Origin: Epiperipatus broadwayi
Taxonomy: Eukaryota; Onychophora; Udeonychophora; Euonychophora; Peripatidae
DNA: 64,000 nt
Assembly (NCBI GenBank): GCA_028023455.1
Contig: JAQFVV010000031.1
Span: 3,164,001 to 3,228,000 of the forward strand
Direction of reading: 5' to 3'
The translations under genes and the position numbers were made by a program. Shown piece by piece: positions 35,836 through 48,935 of the stretch (positions are counted from its first letter, which is position 1; each line of letters begins with the position of its first letter). The notes beneath the pieces were generated by a model. That model was not told the origin of the DNA and did not search any database. It saw only the letters and a program-made list of their open reading frames with translations.

Positions 35836-35943
35836 TTTTTTTCCATATGTCATAGCATTGGCTGGGAAGTGAACCCACGACAACAGTCTGCAAGCAACTG
35901 CTTGCGTGCAAGGCAGCTGTGCTGACCTCTCAGCTACCAACGC
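35836..35943 (-). mobile_element. very short tRNA-derived SINE (family S), Ala(TGC)-like head
   Basis: On the minus strand the head starts GCGTTGGTAGCTGAGAGG (A box TAGCTGAGAGG). It has an anticodon region CTGCCTTGCACGCAAGCAG close to tRNA-Ala(TGC), an extra stretch of about 18 nt, a B box GGTTCACTTCC, and an acceptor end CCAATGC that pairs with GCGTTGG. The tail TATGACATATGG and an A run follow. A near-identical 15-bp repeat TAT(T/C)TTTATGTTTTT flanks it (about 35826-35840 and 35950-35964), a likely target duplication. Confidence 0.7.
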
Positions 35944-38742
35944 TTGACGTATCTTTATGTTTTTAAATAACTAAATAATAATATTCAAGCATTAAGACTA
36001 TTTTATATCCTTACATAAAAACAAATGCTGCAATGTCATTATGCTATAGTACGAATTAAATGTTAACATTACATCTACAGAATTTGACTCCCGATGTTTA
36101 CTAATTTTTTTGGTGTCAATCAAATGGGAAGAATAAAGAATCTTGTTCATAAATTACCATTAATTATTTTGTGAATTAGGTTCAAAATTAATTAATTTTT
36201 TAATTCATTAATTAATAAAAATTAAAGTTAACAATATTTAAACATATTTAAAATACTCTTTATGTAGGCACTAATAACCTTTTATAAAAAAAACTATTAT
36301 TAATAAGAAATATTTACAACTATAAATACATTTACAATTTTGTTATCAATCTTGATTCAATATATTAACATGTGTATAATGTTTAATTTTTTATTCATTA
36401 ACAAGTATCATTAACTCAAATTACATTTTTTTAAAGGGCACATGTGATAACTTTAAAATAGTTATATAATTACTTAGTTAATATGTATTTAAATAATGTA
36501 AAGTTTTATTAAAATTTATAAGGTAATCCTAAAGCTGAGATGCTATAATAATTGTGTTAAGAGGTTGACAAATAACACTACCACACAATTATCAAAAATT
36601 ATTTACTTTTATTATAATACTTTATTTTCTAATTAATCTACTTACTATTGGGTAGAGAATAGCGCATATATATATATTCAATATTTTTAGTTTTATTGAT
36701 GCAATCCTCATCTCAATTGAGACTACTATCTCTCTTAACTTGCAAGCATTTTGGAACTACTTCATTTTTCAGATGAATGAGTCATAAATAGATGGAATAA
36801 TTTAACTTCATTTATATATAAAAATATGTAAACTTTATATATATTGTACCTACTAAAATTTGAAGTAAATTTCAATATTTGGTGAAATGACAATTATATA
36901 CTTTTTTTTCTTAATTTATTGTAATAGTAAATGTTTTGGCATAGGAGCATTAAAATATGTTACTATGACAACAAGAATTTTAAAGCAAGAAATGTTTATT
37001 ATTAATTGCAATATAAAAATTATGAATTGATTTTATTCATTTTAAAAAAATGCACATAGATTTGATAAATTTATTATTCCTTCTTTATTATATGTATTTT
37101 GGTTATTGCATACACAAATAGTACATTATAAATAATACACATGAATATTTATTGCCTTACATATGTCTGTTGTTTTGTTTATATGATATATGTAATATTA
37201 TATTGGGGAGATATGTTTAAAATACAATCTTCCATTATAGTATGATAAGAATGTAATATAAATTATTTTAATTTATGTTGAATTAAAAGAATATTTGTAT
37301 TTTTAAAATGTAAATATTATTAATTATATGTAATAATTGTGAAATATTTTTTTATTTGTTGTTATTGTTAAGTAATAAAATTTTACTTTTGGAATGCTGG
37401 TTAAATTTGACATTAGAGTTATAAATGGGCATTACCATGGTTTATATGGCATCAATTAAAAAGATTATAAATAGAACTGAATGGTTTGAACTCTCTTTTG
37501 CGTCTTGGCTTCATTAGAAATGAACCTAAGTTCTTCCATATAATTTTTTTAAGTATTTGTTTATTAACTATATAAAATGATGGCGTAAAAAGAATAATAT
37601 TTGTCCAGAAAACTGGACAGGCTTATTGAGAAAATTATTTAAAAAATGAGAATTTATTAAAGAAATAAAAAAGTAATTCATTGCATTCAAAATCATCTGA
37701 ATATTTCTTTACTAAAAATGGATATCGCTTATGTTTAAACAATGGAATATAAAAAATAACAACAGAAAATTATATATAATGATTGTTTTCATCTCAAAAT
37801 ATAGTTTTGCAATGTTGATGAGTTATTTCAACACAATATTTAAATTGGTTTATTGTGAATTGGATCATCATGGATAGAAACTGGCATCTGTTCATTCATA
37901 ATATCTTATAGTATCAAATACCTGCTAAATGAAAGGATAACTTTAATAATTAGAAAATATCAAAATTAATAAAATGTGGTTTGTAAGGATAACTTTTCAC
38001 GATACTTCAATTTTATTTGGAGTAATAAAATATTGTGTAATTATAATTCGAGTAATAGACATTGGAACTGTGATATTACTTTGAAGTGTTATATTGGAAG
38101 ACGATTAATCAGGTCATATGCTAATATGTATTATTATTATTTTTTATGTCTATATATAATTGTATAATATTTATCAATATAATTAATTATTATTCTTTAA
38201 GTTAAATAATCATTTGTTTTATATGTATGGATTATAAAAGGGTTAAGTGATTTTAATTTTAATTTATATCTCAAATTTTAATAATTATAAATTTGATTTA
38301 AAAATATTAACCTCTTTTTTATTGGCTACTGATGATTTTGGTAATACATAACTTATAAATATTAAGAATCTAAAAGCATAACATCATAACAATCATTCAA
38401 TGGTATTTTATTAAGAACAAGTTGAAGGAATACGCAGATTACGTTTATTATATTCCATTTCATTTAATTATTTATTATAAAAATTAGAAGTATCATTAAC
38501 TTTCTTGTATTTCAATGGTATATATGTTCAACATGTTTCATGTCACTTAAGTATACATGTTTTAGATTAAATATTTTGAAGTTTGATGTACAATCACCTA
38601 TTTTATTAAATTGATTTCTTAGGAGAATATATCTCATAATATCTAATTGAATTGTATATATCTTCCAATTTTATAGTTTATTTGTCATATATATATATGA
38701 AAAACAAAAAACACAAGTTAAAAACTTGCATACGCTTGTATT
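35944..38742. other. AT-rich non-coding tract
   Basis: No supported gene, RNA or repeat recognised. The frame at 37976-38167 shows no known content. Confidence 0.5.
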
Positions 38743-39105
38743 TATGACAATAGATGGTGTTATACCAAAAACACCTTCAAGCGTTTGTTTACATAAACGT
38801 CAGAGCGAGTATTTCACTATCTCTAACTTAATTTCCACCTTCATATCATGATTTCAAGCTATTTGCTATCGTCAGTGAAGGACAGGATTAAGAAACTAGA
38901 TCTAAAACACAAACTCTGAGCATTTAAGAAACAGTTTGTGTTTTAGATCTAGTTTCTTAATCCTGTCCTTCACTGACGATAGCAAATAGCTTGAAATCAT
39001 GATATGAAGGTGGAAATTAAGTTAGAGATAGTGAAATACTCGCTCTGACGTTTATGTAAACAAACACTTGAAGGTGTTTTTGGTATAACGCCATCTATTG
39101 TCATA
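38743..39105. mobile_element. near-perfect 363-bp hairpin (173-bp arms, 17-nt loop)
   Basis: Left arm 38743-38915 and right arm 38933-39105 differ at only two positions, both transitions, with no indel. The loop is 38916-38932. TTGTCATATATATATA occurs at about 38684 and again at the outer end of the right arm, which could be a target duplication or a TA-rich target. Composition inside the arms (GACGATAGC, AAACGTCAGAGCGAG) is richer in CpG than the surroundings, supporting a young insertion. Non-coding. Confidence 0.9.
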
Positions 39106-39117
39106 TATATATATACA

Positions 39118-39390
39118 TTACAAGCATAAAGCATAAAGGTTCATAAAAGTAGAGTTAAAAATAGATATCTTAGTTCTGCTTTGTATGTCCATGAAAAAAA
39201 TACAGGCCACACTATTGATTTTGATGATGCTAAGGTTGTCTTCTTTGAGAGAAATGAAATCAAAAGAAGAATTAAAGAGTCTTTATTATTGAAAATTTAT
39301 TATTCTGAAGCAATTAACTTATTTAAGAGTTCTTTTAATATTAAGGGTGGATGGGAAGTGAATGGATTTGTACCACATAATTTATTATAA
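39118..39390 (+). pseudogene. Penelope-type ORF end fragment
   Basis: The frame 39181-39390 reads HEKNTGHTIDFDDAKVVFFE, then EIKRRIKESLLLKIY. This is the H-x-x-x-TGH-x-IDFD ... RIKES-x-LIK pattern found at the end of Penelope-type proteins after the GIY-YIG core. The core itself is missing: the hairpin at 38743-39105 lies immediately upstream. It may be a different copy from the ones at 33.8 and 43.6 kb. Confidence 0.5.
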
Positions 39391-40589
39391 GTGATCATAT
39401 AACAGTCTGGAAATTAAACCATAGGATTGGGAAGTGTGTATACAATCACATATTATTATCTTTGTATTAAATTTAATATTTTATTATTTGGACCAGACAT
39501 ATATTTTTATGTGGTAATAAATTAATTGATTTAGAATATTAGATATTTAATAGGTAATTAGAAGTTTATTATAATAATTTTATTAGTATTGAGTTATTAT
39601 ATTTTTATTACAACTTGAGGTTATGAATTTACAAAGTTTCAAAAGAGAAAGTTTTATATATTTTATTAATAATAGATTAATATACATAACTTTGTAGGTT
39701 AGCAAGATCTTTTGTCATTCTTATGTGTGTCATTTCATCATAAATTATTACTATTTTAGGATATTATTATTTCCTTAGTATTGCTTTTATTTTTATTAGC
39801 ATTATTTTTATTTTATTCAAGTACCATTAGTGATCAACTATACTTTACTCAATTACAGTTAATGTTGTAAATTTTCAAGTTATGTTAAAGTTTTCATTTC
39901 TTATTCTTATCATTTTCATTTTGTTGCAAATATCTTCTGAGTTGGTAGAGTATATTAAAGTCATTATTTTTATTCATTTATTAATTATTTTATTCATTTA
40001 TAAATAGCATTTAACATTTATGATGGGTTTATACTGTTATAAACTGTGTCTCAATTCATGTGGAATATTAAATTTTATCTTCCTAATCCTTTGTGATCAT
40101 TTTATTCTGTTACAAATAGTTTGTTCAATATAGACATATTATTATTTATAAGTCAATATTGTTCCATTATTGTTGTTTTAATTTCCAATGTGTTACAAAT
40201 GATAATTAACAATTATATTATAGTTTTATTCTTTTAGAAATGTTGTTGCAATTCCTGGGAGTTATTAAACCAGAACTATTCTTTCATGGCTCATTTTCAT
40301 TCTGTTGCAACTGCTGACCACATTTATGGCAGTATTAAGTAAGAGCTCAGCACATTTTCATTCTGTTACAATATAGAGACATATTTCAAACTTTCATTAT
40401 ACCACACTTTCCTGAAACACACGAACAAAGATATTTGAATATACTCGCATATATATTGATTGCAATAGCTTGACAGTTTTACTTTCTTTTTTGTATATGG
40501 CCTGGGACAGTTAATCTTGATTGGTTACTATCCTAAGTAAAAAATTTCTTAATTAAATAATTATAAATGGAAATTTTCATATACTAAAT
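39391..40589. other. AT-rich non-coding tract with a recurring motif
   Basis: TCATTTTCATTCTGTTGCAA-like motifs occur at about 39910, 40098 (diverged), 40292 and 40347, suggesting a decayed tandem array. No gene. Confidence 0.4.
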
Positions 40590-41215
40590 ATTTCCATACA
40601 ATTTATTTAAAGGTATCAATTTTTCTGTGTGTCCAACTATGATTTCATTCTCCATAAATAAATACATTAGTAATAATCATTTATTAGGCTAGAAATTATC
40701 ATATCATTTCTAATCCACATATACTTTTATCCTTAAGCACAATAACATGGAGTAATTAATTTAATTCCATTCCTTTTCTTCTATGTGTAATATGTTATTT
40801 CACCATATATACTTTTAATCATATGAATAAAAATCTTTGAAGAAGGTAAATGAGCTTCAAGATACATTTATGTTGAACAACACTCTCCTTAGTTGTCCCA
40901 GGTCATAATCTCTTACATCTCTTTATTATCCTTGCTTAGCATTTATCAATATTAAACTATAAACAATCTAATCTAAAAGTACCAAATTTCTTGCATCCAC
41001 AACTATGACACCATCCTTCATAGATAAATAACTAACATAATAATTATTGCCTAATCATTTATTAAACTAGATATTATCATTTTTTTTCCATATATATACC
41101 TGAGACTTTAATTAAATATTAATATATGTATTACTATTAAATATAACCATATGGAATAATTAATTTAACTCTATTCCTCTTTACATGTTAAGTAATATGT
41201 GAAAGTTTAAGTAAA
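40590..41215 (+). repeat. decayed tandem duplication, period about 400 bp
   Basis: Blocks around 40630-40830 recur in order at 40995-41215: (C/A)CAACTATGA, ATAAATAA, AATCATTTATTA, CTAGA(A/T)ATTATCAT, GGA(G/A)TAATTAATTTAA and TAATATGT. Identity is clearly below 85 percent. Non-coding. Confidence 0.55.
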
Positions 41216-43639
41216 TTGTAATAATTATGTATTAATAAATATTAAGTTAGAATAATAAAGTCTAATGAAAGATTGTGAACTGGGTCAATTGAAGAGTGAT
41301 AATTCAGCATTAAATAAATCTTGAATGTTATTTACCTACTTCAGATGTTTTTATTCATATGATTATATAAACAGAAAAGTTATAGAACCATGGAAATATT
41401 TAATTAAATCTTCAAGAACGTAAGGCTTACTATTTAGTTGAGAACTCTTTTAACATTTTCATGTCTGTTTCAAAACTACTTTTAACTATAATGCTTCTAA
41501 GAACAAACTTAAGAGTACAGGTATATACACTAAACTAATATTTATTTTTTAAGATATTGTACTTTTACAATAAATGAAAAGAAGTGATGAGCTTTTCACA
41601 TTGATCTGAAAGTATGAAGAGAAACAAATGTATTAAATGGGTTACACATACATTGAACATTTTTATGTAGTAACAGTATAATAATAATTAAGGTATTATG
41701 GAAAATAGATAGGTTTAATAATAAAATTTTGCTCAGTACTGGATAGATTTAAAGTATTTCTGGGTATTTACTGCAAAGGATGCATATAATATCAAACTTA
41801 AATCCAGCAATGAAATGTTGTTTAGTAGAAATGATACTTGAAGAAAGTTAAACCTGAATTTTAAGTATAATTGTGACACATACAGATTTTAAAATTTGAA
41901 TATAATTTTAGCAATAAGTAATGATATTCACAAAAGACAATTAGAATGAATAATTTTTATATATTACTATATGAAATATCTGTGAAGCACCCAATATTTA
42001 ACTGATCAGTTAAATCATTTCAAAAGCATTATATGTAAAGAATTTTTTATAGCTTATGTTATTGCTATTTAACAAAAGGATTGAAGATAGTATGGACTTA
42101 AACAAATAATTCAACAGTCTAAAGAAAAATTAAGACAATTTAAATTTCAAACCATTTGTACAAATGGAAAAAGAAATGTTATTAATGAATAAGTGTGTGT
42201 GCATAATTTCATTTAAAAAAAATCATCTAATTAATAATAACATTTATTAAAAGTATTCCAGGACTATTATAAACAAATAAATTACCAAGAGCAGCAGTAA
42301 TGATTCAAACCTTCCACTAAATTAGATAAATATAAGTATGAAATTAATTTAACTTTAAACAGATAATCAAAAATTCCAAAAGGTTCATGAAGCAATTAAA
42401 ATTTAGATGAAAGTAATTTGTTTGTAAAGAATTGACACAAAAATGATTTTTTAGGTTATAAGATTGAGGCAGTTTAGATTTAAATTTAATTTAAGATTAT
42501 CATTAATAATCATTATTATTTTTATAACTTCATTAAGTAATCACATACTTTATTATTATCATCAGCAGCACCACCACCATGGCACCACCAACACTACCAC
42601 CGCTACACCACAACCACCACCACCCCATTACTGTTATCACTACCACCACAACAGCAGCAACAACAAATATATATATATATATAATTGAAAATATAAATAA
42701 ATGTATGAAATTATTGTTAGGGATGTGTGCTTGCACTGACGTATACTATATACACTTAAATTTTTCCACAATTATTCTGATTTTGTACTAAGGACTAATA
42801 TTGTGCCTTTATATTCTATTATTGTATAATCATATTTACATTGGGTTTTGCTAATGTGCTTTCACTAAAAAAAATAATAAACCAATAGAATGTTTTTATT
42901 AATGATTTTTGTTTTCTATTACTTTTTATAATTATTTATTTACTTCAATAATGTATTAGGCTAAGGTTGTCTGTCTCAATTTCCCTTTCTTTAAAAAAAA
43001 AACAAATATACAGTTGAAATTCTTACTCTTATCATTTACTTTTGATTTAATTCTAAGAAAACCTGCTATGCTGTTTCATAACTATAAAATAAATATAAAT
43101 ATAAACAAAAGTTTATTATCAATAACAGCTGATAAAAATTCTGACAGTTGACAATTAGTCAAGCCCAATGTAAACATGGTTATACAATAATAAAATATAA
43201 AGGCAGGAACATTAGTCCTTAATACAAGATCAGAATAAATATGGAGCAGATGTTTGTGTATGACAATATTAATTAAAAATAATCAATTTAAAACAAAATT
43301 GAAATAGACAATTCACTATAAATAAAAAAATTATTTAATACATCAGACTGACTTTCATTCCTTAATGTAACCTTTTCACATTTCTTTTTACTCAATCACA
43401 TCACATGACCAATTACCCTACAGCAACTCCCCCAATGAACATTATTTACATTATATTACAATAAATATAATTATTAAAATACATACATTAAATATAATTT
43501 AAAAAATACATATATGTACATAAAAATTATTAAATTTATTAACTCCCTTTTTTTTTCTTCATAATAAACATATATATATATATATTTACAAATAATCTAT
43601 AAAAAAAACAATAATAATAATCCCTTTCATTTTTAAAAT
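41216..43639. other. AT-rich non-coding tract including a CCA-rich simple repeat
   Basis: 42562-42665 is an imperfect (CCA/CAC/ACA)n tract followed by (TA)n. Open frames over it (42464-42688, 42533-42736, 42579-42791) are simple-sequence artefacts. Nothing else recognised. Confidence 0.55.
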
Positions 43640-43924
43640 TATAACTCTAAAGTTTCCAATAATCTAACAATGCCCACTTCTCTCCTAATGATGCTGCACC
43701 ATTAACCATATTTACACATTTGATTATATTTTCTTGAATATACAAACTTTCATAACATTTTCTTTCCATGTAATTTTTAACATACTTTATTACATGAGTA
43801 TTCTTTTCACAATTCATTTTATGTCCACTATCAAAAAAATGTAAGTATATCCCTGATCTTATATCCTTTCTGTTAATTGCCCTATCATGTTTCTTACTTC
43901 TTTCCATAGCAATCATTCCTATCT

Positions 43925-43995
<71 letters not shown>

Positions 43996-45190
43996 CAAGG
44001 TCACAACTAATTTTATAAGCTAACCCTACCCTATTTTTAATATTACCCATCTTTTTTGACTTACACAACTATTTCTCTAAAGATTTACCATTTTTCCATT
44101 CTATCTTAATATCATCAAGTAACTTTTTTTTTTATCAATGTCTTATATAAATGCTCTAATATGTAACTGAAACCCACTTCCTATTTGTATACCCATGCCT
44201 TACACTATCTTTTGTATTATTCTTATTATTTCTGAAAATCTTTTTAATACCTTTTCTTTTATATCCCATACTAACATTATCATTCTGAACTTTCAATTTC
44301 TGTTCAAATGCTTCTTTTATATTCATTTTAAAATTTAAATGTTATCAAAGCAGCTATTTTCTGTGACCATGACTGATATGAATTTGGATCAATTATACCT
44401 CTTTTTTCTTTATTCTTAATATAATATTTAATAAGTATTCCACCATTAATTCCTTTTCTTAAATAATGATTAAATTCTTTAATCCCTCCTCCTCTTTTTC
44501 AAATATAAACTTAATATTGTATTTATTATTGTTCAATTTTTTAAATGCATTAACAATACTTCTATTATTACATATAAATTATATCATCAATATATCTATG
44601 ATATTCTAGAATTTCCTTATTCTTTATATACTTATCAATTATATTTTCCTCTATATAATCAATCATAATCAATAATAAAATCCCACTAATAGAGTAATGC
44701 ATAATCCATCTTTTTGTCATATTCCAAAATTCTTCATCGCATTTAAAATATAAATCATCATTTATCAGTAATAATGCTTCTCTGGTGACATATAACCATT
44801 TTCCTCAAATTATATTACTTCTTTTTATTTTATCAATAACTATTTTTATATTATCTTCCCCAGGTATACTCTGATACATTTTTTCAATATCAAATGATAT
44901 AATCATTCCATTTCTATTTATATTTACATTATTTAATTTATCTATAAGTTCTTCTGAATTCCAAAAACAATACTTGCCAACACCTATTGTAATGAGAATC
45001 TTTTTACATATTATGTCACATAAATCTTTAAGAATATAATACAAAAATCTAATATCACTCTTATTGTCATATCATCCTTATGTGTTTTAACATTCCCAAA
45101 TATCCTTGGATGTTCAAAGCCTGTAGGATATAAACATCTATATTTCTTTTCATTAATTAATTGTTTCATTTTCATATAGTTTAATAAAAT
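43640..45190 (-). pseudogene. decayed Penelope-like retroelement (RT plus GIY-YIG)
   Basis: Minus strand, several frames. Near 45070-45120 it reads FEHPRIFGNVKTHKDD, matching the P-x-x-YG-x-PKTHK fingers motif of Penelope RTs. At 44805-45044 the frame has SFDIEKMYQSIPGEDNI, the FD-x-x-x-LYTNIP palm motif. At 44640-44760 it has WIMHYSISGILLL, then YHRYIDDI at 44585-44610 with the catalytic YIDD. At 43647-43916 a GIY-YIG-like end occurs (HDRAINRKDIRSGIYLHFFD, then YMERKCYESLYIQEN). The (TA)n tract at 43928-43993 has expanded inside the endonuclease region, and frameshifts and stops break the RT. It abuts a plus-strand LINE at about 45190. Confidence 0.7.
43928..43993. repeat. (TA)n microsatellite
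   Basis: About 33 uninterrupted TA units inside the Penelope relic. Confidence 0.95.
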
Positions 45191-47757
45191 ATTGGAAATA
45201 TAAGTGGAGTAGGATTCATTATAAATAAAAAGTGGAACAACAGCATTGTGGAGATTGGTGGTTTATCTGACAGAGTGCCAAGATTAGTTATTCAACTTAA
45301 TAGCAGATACCAAATGCAGATAATTCAGGTTTATGCCCCAACAAGTTCTCATAGTGATAAAGTAGTAGAAGATTTTTACATGGATGTACAAAAGGCTTTT
45401 AATCAGATTAAACAATATTTTTAAATTGGTATGAGATAATTGAATGCTAGAATTGGTAAACAAATGAAAGTTGAAAGTGGTGTAGGTAAATTTGGTTATG
45501 GTAATAGAAATGAGAGAGGATATATACTTGTTGAGTTTGCAGGAAAAGAAAAACTTTATATTATGATTTTTTTTTTTTTTTTTTTAGAAAAATGTTAAAA
45601 GCAAATGGATATGGAATCACCCAAATGTAGGTACAGCATAATTGGATTATATTTTGATTAACAAAAATACATATTTCAAGTTTGTAATGTTTTTAATAAA
45701 TTCAACAGAGGAAAAGTAATCATCGATTAGTAAAATGTAAGATAAGTGTTAATGTGAAACTATAGAGACAAAAATTATTAAGAAAAACAATATTTTCAAT
45801 TGATATTGCTAATCTCTAGAAACATTTTAATGAATTTAAATTAGAACTTACAAATCGGTTTCAAGTAGTAGTAGATTCAAATTTGAATAAAATTAATAAG
45901 AGCATAAATGATAGACTTTTAAAAACTGCAACAAAGATAGCTGCAGCAATTGACCAGTAAAATTTCTACTGAGAGTAAAGAATTTATCAAGAAAAGAAGG
46001 AATATGAAGATATATAAAAATGATGCATTAAAAAGAATATCTTGAATTTTGTAAAATGGTGCAATAAGAATTGATAATGATATAAGTTGATAATGATATA
46101 AGTATAATTGTGAACTAGCAAGGAAGGTTGTAGAAGAGAATAAAAGTCTCAAGAGTGTAAAACAACATTTTGGTATTGGTAGGAAACTTATATCTGCAAT
46201 AAGAAAAAAAGATGGAACTATTACTAAAAAAAGAGATGACATCATGAAATGGGTAAAAGAGTTCTATAAAATTGTTCAGAATTTTAAATGATGAAGTGAG
46301 ATATCCAATTAAATTTATGAAGGAAAAAAAAGCTCCAGGTAATGATTGAATTATAATCGATATATTAAGAGAAGCAGATAAAAAAATAGAAAAAATTTTG
46401 GCAAAAGTTATATACCAAATCTCTAAATGATAAAGGTGTACCAGATGATTGAAAGAATTCAGTATTAATATTAATTTTTAAAAAAGTAATAAAGAAGATA
46501 TTGGAAATTACAGACCTATCAGACTTTTATCAGTTTTATATAAAATCTTTACCCAGATAATTACAACTCTTTTAGAGAGAACATTAGATTTCTACCAACC
46601 AAGAGAACAAGTTTGATTTAAAAGTAATTTTAGTACAGTATATTATATCCAAGTATTGGGAGACATTATAGAAAGGATCAATTATGTTTTGAATTTATAG
46701 AATATGAAAAGGCATTTGATTCTATAAACATTTCTTCAGTGATTAAAGCATTGACTTATCAAGGTATAGACCCAAAATATTGTCATATTCAGAAAAATAT
46801 TTATAAAAATGCAATAGCAACAATTAGATTACATAATGATATTAGAAGGGTTAACATTGAGAAGAGTGTAAGACAAGCAACTCCATATCTCCACAAATTT
46901 TTACAGCAGTGTGGCAAGAAATATTTTGTGGATTAAAATGGGAAGCTAAAGGAGTAAAAGTAAATGGAGAGTATTTAAATCATTTATATTTGCAGATGAT
47001 GTAGTTGTTGTGTTTTTTTTTTTCAAATAATGCTTCAGAGATTCAGGAAATGTTGCAAAAGTTATCAGATGAAAGTAAGAAAGTAAGAATAAAGATAAAT
47101 ATTAAAAAGACTAATGTTCAATGGATTTCTCAAAAGATGAGAATAAAGATTGATTATGATAAATCAAAAGAAGGTAACAACTACAAATAGCTTGGTTAGC
47201 TTATTACTACAGATGGAAACATAATAGATAAAATTAACCATAGAATTAAATTTGGTTGGAGTGCTTTTTGTAGAAATAACAATACTAAAAGGAAATATGT
47301 CTATGTGTGTGAAAAGGAAGGTTTTTAATAAATGTGTTTTACCAGTTCTTACTTATGGATCTGAGACTTGTATACTTAATAGAAGAATATTACAGAGGCT
47401 TCATATCACTCAAAGAAGTATGGAAGGATACATGTTAGAAGTAACAAGAAGAGATCGAAAATGCGATATATATGTAAGTGAACAGACAGGTGTTATTGAC
47501 ATCATTGAAAGAATTAAAAGACTTAAGTGGAGTTGGGATGGACATATTGTTAAAAGAGATGATAGTAAATGGACAATTGAAATCTTAAACTGGATGCCAA
47601 GAGATTGTAAAAGACCCAAAAAGAGACCGCATGTGAGATAAATGGATGAAATAAGAACATGTGCAGGAGTGATATGGAGAAAAGAGATTAGAGATTGGAG
47701 ATGGATTGAACTTGGAGAGACTTTCATTCTGCTATGGATTCATAATGGTTGACAATG
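45190..47757 (+). pseudogene. decayed RTE-like LINE (endonuclease and reverse transcriptase)
   Basis: The plus strand carries, in order and in shifting frames: an exonuclease-endonuclease-phosphatase type domain (VYAPTSSHSDKVVEDFY at about 45330-45385, NARIGKQ near 45450, GYGNRNERG near 45500); RT with a GNYRPI-like block near 46500; YEKAFDSI near 46700; a YFADDVVVV-like site near 46990 (the double Asp is catalytic); then the RTE-type tail with LPVLTYGSETC near 47345, GVIDIIERIKRLKW near 47490 and a closing TTCATTCTGCTATGGATTC followed by a GATGATGG tail. Proteins of this layout are commonly annotated as endonuclease-reverse transcriptase or craniofacial-development-protein-2-like in invertebrates. 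Multiple stops and frameshifts make it inactive. Open pieces remain at 46739-46936, 47005-47190 and 47252-47641. Confidence 0.8.
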
Positions 47758-48173
47758 ATGATGGTTGTCTAACCCCCTAATAAACCATGTCTTATTCCTC
47801 TTTTTTTCTGATTTGTTGCAAACAATTTGTTATCAGATAATTTTATCTTCATCTTTTAATATCCAAGTTTTGGAAATTTTTTATTAGTCCAATATTTAGT
47901 CAGGAAATATATATTTTGAAGTGACTACTTTGTATCTCTTGCTTATTTAAGCTTACAATAAATATCTTAAAGTAGAATAAATAAAGTGAATTAAAACAGG
48001 CAAAACTCTCCACACAGTGAAATGGTGATCAAGTGATGTTTATAAAGTGAATTACTATTGCTAAAAAACATTTTAAAAAATTACTATTTCTGTTTTAAAC
48101 ATGAACTGTAAATTATAGGCATAATAGAAGCATTAGACACCTCATTCATATCTTAAACAATCTTAAGCATTCA
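47758..48173. other. non-coding tract with a MITE end relic
   Basis: About 47995-48020 reads AAACAGGCAAAACTCTCCAC, nearly the terminal sequence of the MITE at 21471-21885. The rest of that element is not recognisable here. Confidence 0.5.
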
Positions 48174-48450
48174 GGATTCGAACTCAGAGTTTGACACAAC
48201 CCACTACTCTCAGTGCCATCTCATATTGCTGACCCATCTGATCACACACATTGTTGAAAAGATAAATAATCACCAATATATGTATTTCATGCTAAACAAC
48301 ATGTATTTCATGCTAAACAATGTGTGTGATCAGGTGGGTCAACAATATGAGATGGCACTGAGAGTAGTGGGTCATGTGAAAGTCAGAGTTCGAATCCCAC
48401 ATATATTACATATATAAATGCAGGTTTAAGTCTGTACAATGTATTGATTT
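48174..48450. repeat. family A, head-to-head palindromic fragment pair
   Basis: 48174-48397 is an inverted repeat: GGATTCGAACTCAGAGTTTG on the left returns as its reverse complement on the right, with the AGTGCCATCTCATATTG block in both arms. In the middle, ATGTATTTCATGCTAAACAA occurs twice in tandem. The plus-oriented arm is followed by the family A end sequence AAATGCAGGTTTAAG. Confidence 0.75.
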
Positions 48451-48459
48451 ATATAAATA

Positions 48460-48935
48460 GTGTGTAAAAGGTCTGCCCATCCCTTGCATATGTATGTATA
48501 AATAGATTATTCTCCTGTACATGAGGAGTCAGAATGACTAATATGTCAACATGGATAGGATGATAACCTTGACACTAACAAGGGCTTAGAATGTTCCATC
48601 ATCAGATTTTCAATGAAATGGAAGGCTGAAGAGTTGTGAGTTGGAATAGTTTGAAGCCTGTCCATTAAAGTATGAAGATTGGCTATCTTAATATAAAGCT
48701 GAGCACTGATTGTATATATGTGTGAGGATAGTAATCTAGACAACTGAAGATTGCTGGTTTAGCATGAAATGCGTATATTGGTGATTATTTATCTTTTCAA
48801 CATGTGTGCGATCGTGTGGGTCAGCAATATGAGATGGCACTGAGAGTTGTGGGTTGTGTAAAAGTCTGAGTTCAAATCCTGCATATATTACATATATAAA
48901 TGCAGGTTTAAGCCTGTACAATATATTAATCTTAA
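48460..48935 (+). repeat. dispersed repeat family A, longest single plus copy
   Basis: Begins in CCTGTACATGAGGAGTCAGA, passes CCATTAAAGTATGAAGATTG and TGCTGGTTTAGCATGAAATG, and ends in a B-box-like GAGTTCAAATCC followed by AAATGCAGGTTTAAGCCTG. The order matches the copies at 50.2-50.9 and 63.5-63.9 kb. The B-box-like motif hints at a tRNA-derived origin, but no A box or tRNA fold is convincing. Non-coding. Confidence 0.75.

Noticed and set aside
42464-42791. Three overlapping His/Thr/Pro- or Val-rich frames
   Set aside because: All derive from a CCA-type simple repeat followed by (TA)n; no non-repetitive protein content.
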